DNA from: Paraburkholderia sp. D15
Lineage (GTDB): Bacteria; Pseudomonadota; Gammaproteobacteria; Burkholderiales; Burkholderiaceae
DNA length: 64,000 nucleotides
NCBI RefSeq assembly: GCF_029910215.1
Contig: NZ_CP110395.1
Span: 2,356,001-2,420,000 of the forward strand
Reading direction: 5' to 3'
Shown here: positions 28,288-38,758 of the stretch, one piece after another
Position numbering within the stretch: position 1 is the first letter of the stretch
How the letters are laid out: the number at the start of each line of letters is the position of its first letter
Program-made: the position numbers and the translations under genes
Notes under the pieces: model-generated
Database searches by the model: none
The model's input: only the letters and a program-made list of their open reading frames with translations
Told to the model about the DNA's origin: nothing

Positions 28288-28608
28288 ATGAACACGGAGT
28301 CCAACGTCTTCATGCACGCCACCACCGCCGAGCGCGCCGCGCTGATCGAGGCACGCCTCACGGCCGCGCTCGCACCGGTCGAATCGATCACGATCACCGA
28401 CGATAGCGCGCAGCACGCAGGCCATGCCGGCGCCTCCGCCGGCGGTCATTTCAGCGTCACGATCGTGGCCGCCGCATTCGCCGGCAAGCCCCGCGTGGCG
28501 CGGCATCGCATGGTGTATGATGCGCTGGCCGATGCCATGCAGCGCGGCATTCATGCCCTTGCCATCACGGCGTACACGCCCGAAGAATTTGCTTTGTTGC
28601 CCCGCTAG
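28288..28608 (+). CDS. BolA family protein
   Basis: The protein has 106 residues. The BolA class-II KH-like fold is seen at the N-terminus (RAALIEARLTAALAPVESITITDDS) and in the signature region HRMVYDALADAMQRGIHAL, in pieces. The ending AITAYTPEEF is standard. A His-containing loop (HAGHAGASAGGHF) may join a shared Fe-S cluster with a monothiol glutaredoxin. It lies between yciB and the parvulin gene, an arrangement common in this lineage. Confidence 0.9.
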   Translation: MNTESNVFMHATTAERAALIEARLTAALAPVESITITDDSAQHAGHAGASAGGHFSVTIVAAAFAGKPRVARHRMVYDALADAMQRGIHALAITAYTPEEFALLPR

Positions 28609-28619
28609 GAAAACTTCCG

Positions 28620-29399
28620 ATGACCTTGAAGAAAACCCGCCTCTGGGTACTGCTGGCTGCGTTCGCGGCCGCACCTGCATTTGCACAGAACATCGCTGTC
28701 GTAAACGGCACGCCGATTCCGAAAGCACGCGCCGACGCGCTGATCGACCAACTGGTCCATCAAGGCCAGCAAAATACGCCGCAACTGCAAACCGCCGTGC
28801 GCGAAGAGCTGGTGAATCGTGAAATCCTGATGCAGGAAGCGCTGCGCCGCGGCTTGCCGAATCGTCCCGATGTGAAGGCGCAAATCGCCGTCGCGCAACA
28901 GACCGTGGTGCTGCGCGCGCTGATCGAAGACTTCGTGAAGAACAACCAGCCGAGCGACGCCGAAGTCACCGCGCGCTACAACGCGCTGATCAAGGACGCG
29001 GGCGGCAAGGAATATCACCTGCATCACATCCTGGTGGACAACGAACAGCAGGCCAAGGATCTGATCGCGAAGATCAAGGCCGGCGCAAGCTTCGAAGACC
29101 TCGCCAAGCAATACTCGAAGGACCCGGGATCGGGCAAGAACGGCGGCGACCTCGACTGGTCGGACCCGAAGGCCTACGTGCCTGAATTCGCGGACGCGGC
29201 CACGCATCTGCAGAAAGGCCAGATGACCGACACGCCGGTGCACACGCAGTTCGGCTGGCACATCATCCGTCTGGACGATACGCGCGCGATCACGCCGCCG
29301 CCGCTGGAACAGGTGCGTCCGCAGATCGTGCAGCAGATCCAGCAGGAAAAGCTGCAAGCGTTCGAAGAGAACCTTCGCAAGAACGCGAAGATTCAGTAA
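28620..29399 (+). CDS. Exported parvulin-type peptidyl-prolyl isomerase
   Basis: The protein has 259 residues. A signal peptide (LLAAFAAAPAFAQN) leads to the periplasm. A SurA-like N-domain (NGTPIPKARADALIDQLVHQ, REELVNREILMQEALRRG) is followed by a parvulin domain at about 135-230: YHLHHILVDNE, FEDLAKQYSKDPGSGKNGG, and FGWHIIRLDD. It should assist folding of exported proteins. The gene starts 11 bp after bolA and ends before a bidirectional terminator. Confidence 0.93.
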   Translation: MTLKKTRLWVLLAAFAAAPAFAQNIAVVNGTPIPKARADALIDQLVHQGQQNTPQLQTAVREELVNREILMQEALRRGLPNRPDVKAQIAVAQQTVVLRALIEDFVKNNQPSDAEVTARYNALIKDAGGKEYHLHHILVDNEQQAKDLIAKIKAGASFEDLAKQYSKDPGSGKNGGDLDWSDPKAYVPEFADAATHLQKGQMTDTPVHTQFGWHIIRLDDTRAITPPPLEQVRPQIVQQIQQEKLQAFEENLRKNAKIQ

Positions 29400-29517
29400 G
29401 CGAGCAAGTAAGCAAACAGGCAGATCGGCGACGCACGACGCTTCGCTGCATCTGCCTCGCGTTGCCGAGTTGTACTGCACTGCTGCTTCTACTGATTGCG
29501 CTCGAGCGCTTGAATGC

Positions 29518-29547
29518 AAAAAAACCGCCACTAAGGCGGTTTTTTTG
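29518..29547. terminator. Bidirectional terminator between the parvulin gene and purL
   Basis: The stem CCGCC/GGCGG (29525-29529, 29535-29539) has a 5-base loop, flanked by A7 on the left and T8 on the right. Either strand gives a stem followed by a U-tract, which suits the convergent parvulin and purL genes. Confidence 0.85.
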
Positions 29548-29673
29548 TTGGTGCGGAGGGTTTGTCTTTCCAGCGGATCGTTTCGCGAAGGCCTGTCGAA
29601 TCACATCACGATCAAGCCTTCGCTTACCACTTACGCTGCGCTTCGCGCTCTAACGCTTCAACGCTTTAACGCT

Positions 29674-32600
29674 TTAACCCAGCCAGCGGCGCGCGTTCTG
29701 GAACACACGCATCCACGGGCTCGCGTCCGTGCCGTCCGTGCCCCAGCCTTCCGGATGCCAGCTCATCTGCACCGCGCGATGCACGCGCTCGGTGTGCGGC
29801 ATCAACACCGTGAAGCGGCCGTCCGGCGTGGTGACCGACGTGATGCCGCTCGGCGAACCGTTCGGGTTGAACGGATACTGCTCGGTCGCCTGACCGCGGT
29901 GATCGACGTAACGCATGGCCACCGCCACCTTCGACGCATCGCCCTGCTGCGAGAAATCCGCATAGCCTTCGCCGTGCGCAATGGCGACCGGAATGCGCGA
30001 GCCTTCCATGCCATTGAAGAAGATCGACGGCGAGGCCTGCACCTCGACCAGCGAGAAGCGCGCCTCGAATTTCTCCGACTTGTTGCGCGTGAACTTCGGC
30101 CATGCTTCCGCGCCCGGGATCATCGACGCGAGGCTGCTCATCATCTGGCAGCCGTTGCAGATGCCCAGCGCAAACGTGTCTTCACGGCCAAAGAACGCGG
30201 CGAACATGTCCGCCAGCTGCGCGTTGAAGCGGATCGCCTTCGCCCAGCCTTCGCCGGCGCCCAGCGTGTCGCCGTACGAGAAGCCGCCGCACGCCACCGC
30301 CCCGGCGAAATCCGCCAGATTCGCGCGGCCTGCGAGCAGATCGCTCATGTGGACGTCGTGCGCGTCGAAGCCGGCGCGGTCGAATGCGTAGGCGGTTTCG
30401 AGGTGCGAGTTCACGCCCTGTTCGCGCAGGATCGCGACACGCGGACGCGCGCTCCTGCCGACGTAAGGCGCCGCCACGTCCTCACGCGGATCGAAGCTCA
30501 ACACCGGCGTGATGCCCGGGTCGGCCGCGTCGGACAGCATGTCGTATTCGGCGTCGGCACACGCCGGGTTGTCGCGCAGACGCGCGATCCGCCAGCTCAC
30601 CTCGCTCCACGTGCGATGCAGTTCGGTGCGCGGCGCTTCGTAAATCTTCTTCGCGTCGCGATAGATTTCGATCGTGTCGCGTTCGTTGATCTTGCCGATC
30701 ACATGCGAGCAGGTGGACAGACCGTGTTCGCGCAGCGCGCTCAGCACCGCGTCGCGGTCCGATGCCCGCACCTGGATCACCGCGCCGAGTTCCTCGTTGA
30801 AGAGCGCGCGGATCGTGCGGTCTTCGCGGCGGCCGCTGGTCTGCTTCGCCCAGTCCTTCGCGTCGCCGTAGTCGGATTCGTGGTTCGGATCGAGCACCAG
30901 CATGTCGACGTTCAGCGACACGCCCACGTGGCCCGCAAACGCCATTTCGCACACCGTCGCCCACAGACCGCCGTCCGAGCGGTCGTGGTATGCGAGCAGC
31001 TTGCCGTCGCTATTCAGCGCCTGGATCGCGGCGAAGAAACGCTTCAGATCTTCCGGATCGTCGACGTCCGGCACCGTGTCGCCGACCTGCTGCGTGACCT
31101 GCGCGAGGATACTGCCGCCCAGACGATGCTGGCCGCGGCCGAGGTCGATCGCGATCAGCACCGAATCGCCGACGCCATGCTCGCCGTTCGCGCGGCGCAG
31201 TTGCGGCGTCAGATGCCTGCGCACGTCTTCGACCGGCGCGAATGCGGAGATGATCAGCGACACCGGCGCGACCACTTCCTTCGCGACGCCCTGGTCTTCC
31301 CACTTGGTGCGCATGGACAGCGAATCCTTGCCGACCGGAATGCTGATGCCGAGCGCCGGGCACAGTTCCATGCCGATCGCCTTGACCGTGTCGTACAGCG
31401 CCGCGTCTTCGCCCGCCGCGCCGCACGCGGCCATCCAGTTCGCCGACAGCTTGAGCTTGTCGAGCGACGCGATCGGCGCCGCCGCGATGTTGGTGACCGC
31501 CTCGCCGACCGCCATGCGGCCCGAGGCCGGCGCGTCGATCACGGCGAGCGGCGTGCGCTCGGCCATGGTCATCGCTTCGCCGGTGAAGCCCGCGTAGTCC
31601 ATGGTGGTGATCGCGACGTCGGCCACCGGCACCTGCCACGGACCGACCATCTGGTCGCGCGCGGTCGTGCCGCCCACCGAGCGGTCGCCGATGGTGATCA
31701 GGAACGACTTGCTCGCCACCGTCGGATGACGCAGCACGCTCGCCGCGACGTCCGCCAGCGCGATGCCGGTGACGTCGACCGGCTCCAGCTTGCGCTCGAC
31801 ACGTTTGACATCGCGATGCATGCGCGGCGCCTTGCCGAGCAGCACTTCCATCGGCATATCGACCGGCTGGTGCGTGCTGTCCGCGCTCTGCGCGGAATCG
31901 ATCAGCTTCAGCTGACGCTCGGCGGTGGCCGTGCCGATCACCGCGAACGGGCAGCGTTCGCGCTCGCACATGGCCTGGAAGGCCGGCAGATCGCCCGGCG
32001 CGATGGCCAGCACGTAGCGCTCCTGCGCCTCGTTCGACCAGATTTCGCGCGGCGACAGGCCGCTTTCTTCCAGCTGGATCTTGCGCAGATCGAACAGCGC
32101 GCCCTTGCTCGCACCGTCGACCACTTCCGGGAACGCGTTCGACAGACCGCCCGCGCCCACGTCGTGAATGCTGAGAATCGGGTTGTTGTCGCCGAGCTGC
32201 CAGCACGCGTTGATGACTTCCTGCGCGCGCCGTTCGATTTCAGGGTTGCCGCGCTGCACGGAGTCGAAATCGAGTTCGGCGGTGTTGGTGCCGGTCGCCA
32301 TGGAACTCGCCGCGCCGCCGCCCATGCCGATGCGCATGCCCGGGCCGCCGATCTGGATCAGCAGCGAGCCTTCCGGCAGGTCGTGCTTGTGCGTGTGCTG
32401 GTCCGAAATATTGCCGATGCCGCCGGCGATCATGATCGGCTTGTGATAGCCGCGCACCAGACCCGCGACGTTCTGCTCGTACGCGCGGAAATAGCCGCCG
32501 AGGTTCGGCCGGCCGAATTCGTTGTTGAACGCGGCGCCGCCGAGCGGGCCGTCGATCATGATCTGCAGCGGCGACGCGATGCGGTCCGGACGGCCATACG

Positions 32601-33768
32601 CTTCGTGCTGGTCAGCCGGATTGCGGTGCGCGAGCGGCTGGGCCGCGTCGCGAGCGTTTTCCCATGCCTCGACGCCGTCCGGCAGTGCCAGGTTCGATAC
32701 CGTGAAGCCCGCCAGCCCCGCCTTCGGACGCGCGCCGCGGCCGGTCGCGCCCTCGTCGCGGATTTCGCCGCCCGCGCCGGTGGCGGCGCCCGGGAACGGC
32801 GAGATCGCGGTCGGGTGGTTATGCGTTTCCACCTTCATCAGCGTGTGCGTCAGCTCGACGCTGCGGCGATAGTGCTCCGGCAATTCGCTCGCGCCGAGTT
32901 CGGCCGGCGTGCGCGGGAACCAGCGTTCGGCCATGCCGCCCGCCATGATCGCCGAGTTGTCCGAATACGCGACGATCGTGCCCTGCGGATTCAGCTTCTC
33001 GGTGTTGCGGATCATGTTGAACAGCGAGATGTCCTGCTTTTCGCCGTCGATCGTCCAGTCCGCGTTGAATATCTTGTGACGGCAATGTTCGCTGTTGGCC
33101 TGCGCGAACATCATCAGTTCGACGTCGGTCGGGTTGCGGCCGAGCTTCGTGAATGCGTCGACCAGATAGACGATTTCGTCTTCGGCAAGCGCGAGGCCCA
33201 GTTCCGTGTTCGCCATTTCCAGCGCGCCGCGGCCGTGGCCGAGCACGTCGACGGTTTGCAGCGGCTTGGCCGGCAGTTCGTCGAACAGATGCAGCGCGTG
33301 GTCGCGCGAGCTCGACACGCTTTCGGTCATGCGGTCGTGCAGGGCCGCGACGACGGCCGCGCGGGCTTCGTCGGAGAGCGCTTTCTTGCCGCCCAGCAGG
33401 CCGCTTTTCAGCGTGACCGTGTACTCGACGCCGCGCTCGATGCGGCGCACCTGCGTGAGGCCGCACAGATGCGCGATATCGGTGGCCTTGCTGGCCCACG
33501 GCGACACCGTGCCGAAACGCGGCACCACGAGGAAGGTTTCGGCCGTGCCGCGCTCCTTCGTCTCCTCGAGCGGATCGCCGTAGTGCATCAGCGCCTCGAT
33601 CTTCGCGGTGTCTTCGGCGGACAGCGGCGTCTGGGCGTTGACGAAGTGCAGGTACTGCCCGCGCACGCCGGTGATGTTCGGGTCGATGCGCGTGAGCGTT
33701 TCGAGCAGACGGGTTTGACGGAAATCGGAAAGGGCCGAAGCGCCGGGGAAACACGAGAAGTGGGCCAT
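29674..33768 (-). CDS. purL: Phosphoribosylformylglycinamidine synthase
   Basis: This is a 1364-residue large-type FGAR amidotransferase, which makes FGAM from FGAR, glutamine and ATP in purine synthesis. The start [17 protein letters not shown] at 33768 matches family starts; the frame is open upstream without conserved content. The synthase core has [20 protein letters not shown] and [13 protein letters not shown]. The C-terminal glutaminase has [10 protein letters not shown] with the nucleophile Cys and [18 protein letters not shown] with the His. No obvious ribosome site is seen. Confidence 0.97.
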   Translation of the reverse strand: MAHFSCFPGASALSDFRQTRLLETLTRIDPNITGVRGQYLHFVNAQTPLSAEDTAKIEALMHYGDPLEETKERGTAETFLVVPRFGTVSPWASKATDIAHLCGLTQVRRIERGVEYTVTLKSGLLGGKKALSDEARAAVVAALHDRMTESVSSSRDHALHLFDELPAKPLQTVDVLGHGRGALEMANTELGLALAEDEIVYLVDAFTKLGRNPTDVELMMFAQANSEHCRHKIFNADWTIDGEKQDISLFNMIRNTEKLNPQGTIVAYSDNSAIMAGGMAERWFPRTPAELGASELPEHYRRSVELTHTLMKVETHNHPTAISPFPGAATGAGGEIRDEGATGRGARPKAGLAGFTVSNLALPDGVEAWENARDAAQPLAHRNPADQHEAYGRPDRIASPLQIMIDGPLGGAAFNNEFGRPNLGGYFRAYEQNVAGLVRGYHKPIMIAGGIGNISDQHTHKHDLPEGSLLIQIGGPGMRIGMGGGAASSMATGTNTAELDFDSVQRGNPEIERRAQEVINACWQLGDNNPILSIHDVGAGGLSNAFPEVVDGASKGALFDLRKIQLEESGLSPREIWSNEAQERYVLAIAPGDLPAFQAMCERERCPFAVIGTATAERQLKLIDSAQSADSTHQPVDMPMEVLLGKAPRMHRDVKRVERKLEPVDVTGIALADVAASVLRHPTVASKSFLITIGDRSVGGTTARDQMVGPWQVPVADVAITTMDYAGFTGEAMTMAERTPLAVIDAPASGRMAVGEAVTNIAAAPIASLDKLKLSANWMAACGAAGEDAALYDTVKAIGMELCPALGISIPVGKDSLSMRTKWEDQGVAKEVVAPVSLIISAFAPVEDVRRHLTPQLRRANGEHGVGDSVLIAIDLGRGQHRLGGSILAQVTQQVGDTVPDVDDPEDLKRFFAAIQALNSDGKLLAYHDRSDGGLWATVCEMAFAGHVGVSLNVDMLVLDPNHESDYGDAKDWAKQTSGRREDRTIRALFNEELGAVIQVRASDRDAVLSALREHGLSTCSHVIGKINERDTIEIYRDAKKIYEAPRTELHRTWSEVSWRIARLRDNPACADAEYDMLSDAADPGITPVLSFDPREDVAAPYVGRSARPRVAILREQGVNSHLETAYAFDRAGFDAHDVHMSDLLAGRANLADFAGAVACGGFSYGDTLGAGEGWAKAIRFNAQLADMFAAFFGREDTFALGICNGCQMMSSLASMIPGAEAWPKFTRNKSEKFEARFSLVEVQASPSIFFNGMEGSRIPVAIAHGEGYADFSQQGDASKVAVAMRYVDHRGQATEQYPFNPNGSPSGITSVTTPDGRFTVLMPHTERVHRAVQMSWHPEGWGTDGTDASPWMRVFQNARRWLG

Positions 33769-33831
33769 GGACTTGACGTTGCGTCTATGAGTCGCGCATG
33801 CAGGCGACGTGAGGCGGAAGGGAAGTCCAAG

Positions 33832-33837
33832 ATTATA
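33832..33837 (-). promoter_or_regulatory. Possible purL -10 element
   Basis: On the minus strand a perfect TATAAT lies 64 bases before the purL ATG in the region divergent from the metallopeptidase gene. The expected -35 position is GC-rich and a poor match, so an activator or alternative spacing may apply. Confidence 0.35.
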
Positions 33838-34052
33838 ACCCGGGAACGCGCTTCCGGCGGCCTTTCGGCTTGTGTCGCGCGCTCCTCCGCGCGCTCCGGC
33901 ACACGGTCTCGCGCGTTGTCTGGCGCGGGTGGATGTGTTCGCCCGATACGTCATCCGGCGGCAGGTCCGATGCTTAAATTGACACCCATGCGGGCTATCG
34001 GGCTTCGCCGGAACACCGGGCGAATCAGACCATCCATTCCACCAGGCAATTC

Positions 34053-35525
34053 ATGATCGTCAATGACTACAGCGGCATAGACAGTGTATTCAGTCCCGGC
34101 TTCGCTCCGTTCGGCTCGACGGAGCCATTGCCCGCCATGGCTGCATTCGAGCGCCCTGCGCCGCGCATCTACCCGCCGGACCTGGCGCCGGATCTGGCGC
34201 TCGGACCGCTGGACCCGCCGCGCGCCGGCGATCCAGCGCCGGGCACCCAGATCACACCCGGCAACCCGCACTGGAACGCCGACGGCACCCTCACCCGCGA
34301 CATCACCGGCGCCGACGGCACGCACAGTCATGAAGCATGGACCCTCGACGGCCAGCACACGCGCGACACCCTGGATGCGCATGGCAACGCCACGCACGAC
34401 GTCTGGACGGCGGACGGCACGCACGTCCACGAACGCTCGAACGCCGACGGACTGCACGTACGCGACGTATGGGATCCGCGCGGCAACCATCTGCGCGATG
34501 CGTGGGACGAAAACGGCAGCCACGTGCGCGACGTCTGGGGCGCCAGCGGCAAGCACAAGCGCACGGCCTGGCAAGAAAATCCCGGCGCGTTCCCTCCTGC
34601 GATCAACGGCGACGGTCCTCCGAACACGGGCCCAGCCGGAAACGGCGACGACGACGGCGATGACGCTGGCGATAACGGCGACGGAAACGTCGGGCAGACT
34701 CAGGCGCCGACCGGCGGCAACCTCGGCGGCACGCCGTGGGCACCCCTCACCGGCGACAACGGCGGGCCACCCCGCTGGCAACCCTGGTCAGCGCCCTATT
34801 CCGCGCCTTATTGCGCGCCTTATCCGGCGCCGACCGGCGACGGCGGCTTCCCGACCGCCGTTCCGGTCGGCGGTGCCGGCGAACCACGCATGGGCCCGAT
34901 CGCGGGCACGCCAGGCACCACCGGCTTCGCCCCGACCGGCCTCGACGATCATTTCCAGACGCCCGACAACAACATCGGCCGCACCGACTACGATCGCGAA
35001 TTGCCCGGCCCCGCGCGCGCGCCCATCCTGATCGGCTTCTCGCCCGCGCAACGCACTATCCTGAGCAGCGCCTATCAGCACACCAAGCGGATGGTCGACG
35101 CGGCGCTCGCCCAACTCCGATCCGGCCAGCCCGACGAGAACTTCGCGCGCTGGTTCGGCCGCCCCAATGCGCAGAACATGCAGAAAGTCGAACGTGTACT
35201 GACCCATATCCAGCACGCGATGGCGCACGACCAGTTCACCTTCGTGCTCGACGCGCCGCGCGACAACTGGGAACTGGCGCACGTGCTGTTCAGCTCGCCG
35301 CATCGCATCGACCTGAAGCCGCTTTTCTTCAATCACGCGTTCGGCGCCAACACGGCCGAGGCGGTCATTGCTCACGAGTTGAGCCACTTCCCGTACATCG
35401 GCAACACGAAGGATCACCTGTACGGTCCGGACGCGGTCGCCAATCTCGCGGCGCGCAACAGCCTGATCGCGACCGACAACGCCGAAAACTACGGAATGTT
35501 CATTCGCGCGCAGCGGACCGCGTAG
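34053..35525 (+). CDS. Undecapeptide-repeat protein with aspzincin-like (M35-type) metallopeptidase domain
   Basis: The protein has 490 residues and no signal peptide or membrane segment. Residues 1-74 are Pro-rich. Residues 75-173 are nine tandem 11-residue repeats with consensus near xADGTHVRDVW. Residues 195-211 are an Asp/Gly-rich acidic run, and 240-260 a Pro/Tyr-rich run (SAPYSAPYCAPYPAP). From about 315 a globular domain begins; it has AEAVIAHELSHF with HExxH at 441-445, then NTKDHLYGPDA (452-461) and ATDNAENYGMF. An HExxH followed by T-x-D-x-x-Y-G is the aspzincin pattern, where Asp is the third zinc ligand. It could be a secreted effector or toxin, but no immunity gene or secretion system is adjacent. 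A TTGACA lies at 33979 without a clear -10. Confidence 0.75.
   Translation: MIVNDYSGIDSVFSPGFAPFGSTEPLPAMAAFERPAPRIYPPDLAPDLALGPLDPPRAGDPAPGTQITPGNPHWNADGTLTRDITGADGTHSHEAWTLDGQHTRDTLDAHGNATHDVWTADGTHVHERSNADGLHVRDVWDPRGNHLRDAWDENGSHVRDVWGASGKHKRTAWQENPGAFPPAINGDGPPNTGPAGNGDDDGDDAGDNGDGNVGQTQAPTGGNLGGTPWAPLTGDNGGPPRWQPWSAPYSAPYCAPYPAPTGDGGFPTAVPVGGAGEPRMGPIAGTPGTTGFAPTGLDDHFQTPDNNIGRTDYDRELPGPARAPILIGFSPAQRTILSSAYQHTKRMVDAALAQLRSGQPDENFARWFGRPNAQNMQKVERVLTHIQHAMAHDQFTFVLDAPRDNWELAHVLFSSPHRIDLKPLFFNHAFGANTAEAVIAHELSHFPYIGNTKDHLYGPDAVANLAARNSLIATDNAENYGMFIRAQRTA
34275..34571 (+). repeat. Nine 33-bp (11-codon) tandem repeats
   Basis: Repeat units run at residues 75-85, 86-96, 97-107, 108-118, 119-129, 130-140, 141-151, 152-162 and 163-173. 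Gly at position 4 is invariant and position 6 is His in seven of nine. Position 11 is Trp in six of nine; position 9 is Asp or Glu in eight. DNA identity between units is modest, so the array is old rather than a recent expansion. Confidence 0.9.
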
Positions 35526-35688
35526 GCCGCGCGCCGCCCGCGTGGCGGCCGCGCCCGTTTGGCTGCTATCATTCGCCCTTTCATCAGATCGGCGCACGGG
35601 CACGTCGCACATCACCGCCCGGCGCCGCATGTCACGCATACGGGCACACGCGCGGATTGCGCGCCCCGTCGGCACATCGAATCAGAAC

Positions 35689-36984
35689 ATGGATGTCATC
35701 GTCATCGGCGGCGGGATTGCGGGCGTCGCCACTGCTTATCAATTGCGCGCGGCCGGTCACCGGGTATGCGTCGTCGAGCGTCACGCGACTGTTGCGCAGG
35801 GCGCGACCTACGGCCACGGCGGCACCGTTCTGCCGACCCCGCTCGACGTCTGGTTCGGCCCGACCTTCATGGCCAGCCGCCAGAACGCCCGCAACGGCGT
35901 GATCAGCAAGACCGGCTTCACCGGCCCGGCGCGCCAGTTCGTCAAGCAACTCGCCGCGTTGCAGGAGCCCGAGGCGTTCGCCCGCCAGTACGGCCGGCTG
36001 CGTCCGCTGATCGAGCTGTCGCGCGACACCATGGCCGATGTCGAAGCGCGCTTCGGCCTCGAATTCGAACAGACCAGCGGCGTGCTGTACCTCGTGCGCT
36101 CCGCGCAGGAGTGGGAGCAGACCCAGCCCGCGCTCGATCTGCTGCGTCAATACGAAGTGCCGCACCACGTGCTGACGCCCGCCGAATGCGCGGCGTTCGA
36201 GCACTCCGTGCGCGCCGAGCCGGAATTCGCGGGCGGCGTGCTGTTCGACCACGAACGCACCGCCAACTCGCCGCTGTTCGCCAAGCTCATCAAGCAGACG
36301 CTCGACACGCAAGGCGGCGTGCAATTCATGCTCGGCTGCGAAGTGTCGGCAATCCGGCTCGAAGGCCAGCGCGCGTCGGTGGAACTGGCGCCGCGGCCGG
36401 GTGCGGCGTCGCGTTCGCGCGAAGTCGACGTGATCCACGCGGATGCGATCGTGGTGGCGGCCGGGCACGGCAGCCTCGCGTTGCTCGAATCGCTGGGTCT
36501 GCGCCTGCCGTTGCATCCGTTGCGCTTGCACACGCTGGTCGCGCCGATCGCCCATGAGGAATGCGCGCCGCATGTGGCGATCGTCGACGCGGTCAAACGG
36601 ATTGCGATCAGCCGGATGAATCACCGGCTGCGGATCGCGGGCGGCGCGGTGCTGCAAGGCGCCGGCCAGATCGACAAACCGCTCTCCGAGGCGCTGACCA
36701 AGGAGGCGCTCGCCCTGCTCGGCCAAGCCACTCACGACTGGATTCCGGGCGCGGCGCGGATTTCGGCCGCGTTGCCATGGGAGGGCGTCAAACTGCTTTC
36801 CCCTGATGGCTTGCCGGTGGTCGGCAACGCGTTGCATCCACGGCTGTTCGTCAACGTCGGACATGGCCCGGCAGGCTGGGGGTTGGCGTTCGGCGCAGGC
36901 AAACTGGTCGCCGATCTGATGTCGGGTGGTGCGCCTGACGTGCCGGCGGACACGCTTGCCGCGCTGCGCGCGGACCGGTTCTAG
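35689..36984 (+). CDS. FAD-dependent oxidoreductase, DadA-like (D-amino-acid dehydrogenase group)
   Basis: The protein has 431 residues from the ATG at 35689, giving MDVIVIGGGIAGVATAYQL with the FAD Rossmann motif and VVERHATVAQGATYGHGGTVLP, the DadA-type FAD contact. The C-terminal GLPVVGNALHPRLFVNVGHGPAGWGLAFGAGK is the usual end of the DAO family, given here as one motif in pieces. It probably oxidises a D-amino acid or related amine, passing electrons to the respiratory chain. No alanine racemase is adjacent. Confidence 0.88.
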   Translation: MDVIVIGGGIAGVATAYQLRAAGHRVCVVERHATVAQGATYGHGGTVLPTPLDVWFGPTFMASRQNARNGVISKTGFTGPARQFVKQLAALQEPEAFARQYGRLRPLIELSRDTMADVEARFGLEFEQTSGVLYLVRSAQEWEQTQPALDLLRQYEVPHHVLTPAECAAFEHSVRAEPEFAGGVLFDHERTANSPLFAKLIKQTLDTQGGVQFMLGCEVSAIRLEGQRASVELAPRPGAASRSREVDVIHADAIVVAAGHGSLALLESLGLRLPLHPLRLHTLVAPIAHEECAPHVAIVDAVKRIAISRMNHRLRIAGGAVLQGAGQIDKPLSEALTKEALALLGQATHDWIPGAARISAALPWEGVKLLSPDGLPVVGNALHPRLFVNVGHGPAGWGLAFGAGKLVADLMSGGAPDVPADTLAALRADRF

Positions 36985-37150
36985 CCGGCGCCAGCCGTGG
37001 CGCGTCCGCTTTCCGTTCTTCGCGGCCGTCATGCGCGGTTCGCTCGGGATGGCTAGCTGAACGCGGGCTTCGCGCCACGCCTTATCGGCACTACCATAGC
37101 GGTTTCTTCCGCCGCCTCGCCGATCCGAACGCGAGCCGCCCAGCGCCGCC

Positions 37151-38758
37151 ATGACCGAAGCCGATCTCACCCCGCCCATTCTCATCCGCCCGCGCGACAA
37201 AGCGCTGCCCCTGCTCTCGCTGACCGATCTGCGGCTCGCCGAAACCCAGGCCGCCGCCGGTCTGCCCGCGCACACGCTGATGGCGCGCGCGGGCCGGTCC
37301 GCCGCGAGTTTTCTGCTCGAATTGATCACGCGCGATACGTCGATCGAACGCGCGAAGCAGAAGGTCTGGCTGGTCGCCGGTCCCGGCAACAACGGCGGCG
37401 ATGCGCTGGTCCTCGCCACGGCGTTGCACAAGGACGGCATCGCGGTGGAGCTGTGCATGCCGGTCGAGGTGAAGCCCGACGACGCCCGCTGGGCGCTCGA
37501 CGCGGCGCGCGCCGCGGGCGTGCCGATCAGCAGCGCGCCCCCCGCTTCGCTCGATGCGTATACGTGGCTCGTCGACGGCATGTTCGGCATTGGCCTGACG
37601 CGTCCGCTCGACGGCGTGTTCGCGACGCTCGCGCGGCAACTGTCGCAGCGAGCGAAAGCGAGGCCGCGCAAAGGCGGCGTGCTGGCGCTCGACGTTCCGA
37701 GCGGTCTCGACAGCGATACCGGCACGGTGGTCGGCGGCGCTCATGACGGCAAGAGCAACGACAACGCGGCAGTCCACGCGACCCACACGATCAGCTTCAT
37801 CGGCCTGAAGCCAGGCCTCTTCACCGCGCAGGGCCGCGATCTCGCGGGCGCGGTGACGCTCGCGCCGATCGGCGTCGACGTCGGTCAGCGCGGCACCGTG
37901 CAGCTGAACGCGCCCGAGCTGTTCGCCGGCTTCCTGCCGCCGCGCGATTTCGCGACCAACAAAGGGACGTTTGGCAGCCTCGCGGTGGTCGGCGGCGACA
38001 CGGGCATGTGCGGCGCGCCGATCCTCGCATCGCGGGCGGCGCTGTATAGCGGCGCGGGCAAGGTGCATGTGGCGCTGCTCGGCGCGGGCGCCCCGCCCTA
38101 CGATCCGCCGCATCCGGAACTGATGCTGCATGCCATCGACACCTTGCCGCTCGATACGATGGACGCGCTGGCGATCGGCTGCGGCATGGGTCACGGCGAG
38201 CGCGCGACGCGCGTGCTGCACGACGTGCTGAAGCTCGACATGCCGAAGCTGTTCGACGCGGATGCGCTGAACCTCATCGCCAAAGATGCCGCGCTCGCCG
38301 CCGACGTCACCGCGCGCGGCGTGCAGGGCGACCCCTGCGTGCTCACGCCGCATCCGCTGGAAGCCGCGCGCCTGCTCGGCACCGACGCGCCCGGCGTGCA
38401 ACGCGACCGGCTCGCCGCGGCACGCGCGCTGGCCGCGCGCTTCGCCAGCGTGATCGTGCTGAAAGGCACCGGCACGATCGTCGCCGCGCCCGACGGCCGC
38501 GTCGCGCTCAATCCGACCGGCAACGCCGCGCTCGCCACGGGCGGTACCGGCGACGTGCTCGGCGGCATCATCGGTGCGTTGCTCGCGCAGCATCTGCCGC
38601 GCTACGAGGCGGCGCTGGCGGGCGTGTATCTGCATGGTCTGGCCGCCGACACCTTGACCGCGCAAGGACATGGCCCGGCCGGTTTGACCGCGGGCGAACT
38701 CGCGCCGATGGTGCGCAGTCTGCTGAACCGGATGTTCTATCCGGCAGTAGAGCTTTGA
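37151..38758 (+). CDS. nnr: Bifunctional NAD(P)H-hydrate epimerase / ADP-dependent NAD(P)H-hydrate dehydratase
   Basis: The protein has 535 residues. The N-terminal YjeF epimerase domain (about 20-245) shows VAGPGNNGGDALVLATAL and the Asp region VDGMFGIGLTRPLDG. The C-terminal ribokinase-like dehydratase (about 260-530) has TFGSLAVVGGDTGMCGAPILA, LTPHPLEAARLLG and ALATGGTGDVLGGIIGALLA. It repairs hydrated NADH and NADPH. It lies downstream of the FAD oxidoreductase in the same direction with a 166-bp gap. Confidence 0.95.
   Translation: MTEADLTPPILIRPRDKALPLLSLTDLRLAETQAAAGLPAHTLMARAGRSAASFLLELITRDTSIERAKQKVWLVAGPGNNGGDALVLATALHKDGIAVELCMPVEVKPDDARWALDAARAAGVPISSAPPASLDAYTWLVDGMFGIGLTRPLDGVFATLARQLSQRAKARPRKGGVLALDVPSGLDSDTGTVVGGAHDGKSNDNAAVHATHTISFIGLKPGLFTAQGRDLAGAVTLAPIGVDVGQRGTVQLNAPELFAGFLPPRDFATNKGTFGSLAVVGGDTGMCGAPILASRAALYSGAGKVHVALLGAGAPPYDPPHPELMLHAIDTLPLDTMDALAIGCGMGHGERATRVLHDVLKLDMPKLFDADALNLIAKDAALAADVTARGVQGDPCVLTPHPLEAARLLGTDAPGVQRDRLAAARALAARFASVIVLKGTGTIVAAPDGRVALNPTGNAALATGGTGDVLGGIIGALLAQHLPRYEAALAGVYLHGLAADTLTAQGHGPAGLTAGELAPMVRSLLNRMFYPAVEL

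Noticed and set aside
28288..28608. Frameshift joining yciB and bolA
   Set aside because: The one-base gap between stop and start is normal translational coupling; both proteins are full length for their families.
29470..34056. Plus-strand open frame of about 1528 codons opposite purL
   Set aside because: It is an antisense shadow: composition is Arg/His/Ala-rich with no domain, and purL on the other strand is a full-length recognisable enzyme. GC-rich codon bias keeps such frames open.
34589..34690. Acidic, Gly-rich run as an RTX calcium-binding repeat
   Set aside because: The segment (residues about 185-211) lacks the nine-residue GGxGxDxUx pattern; it looks like a plain acidic linker.
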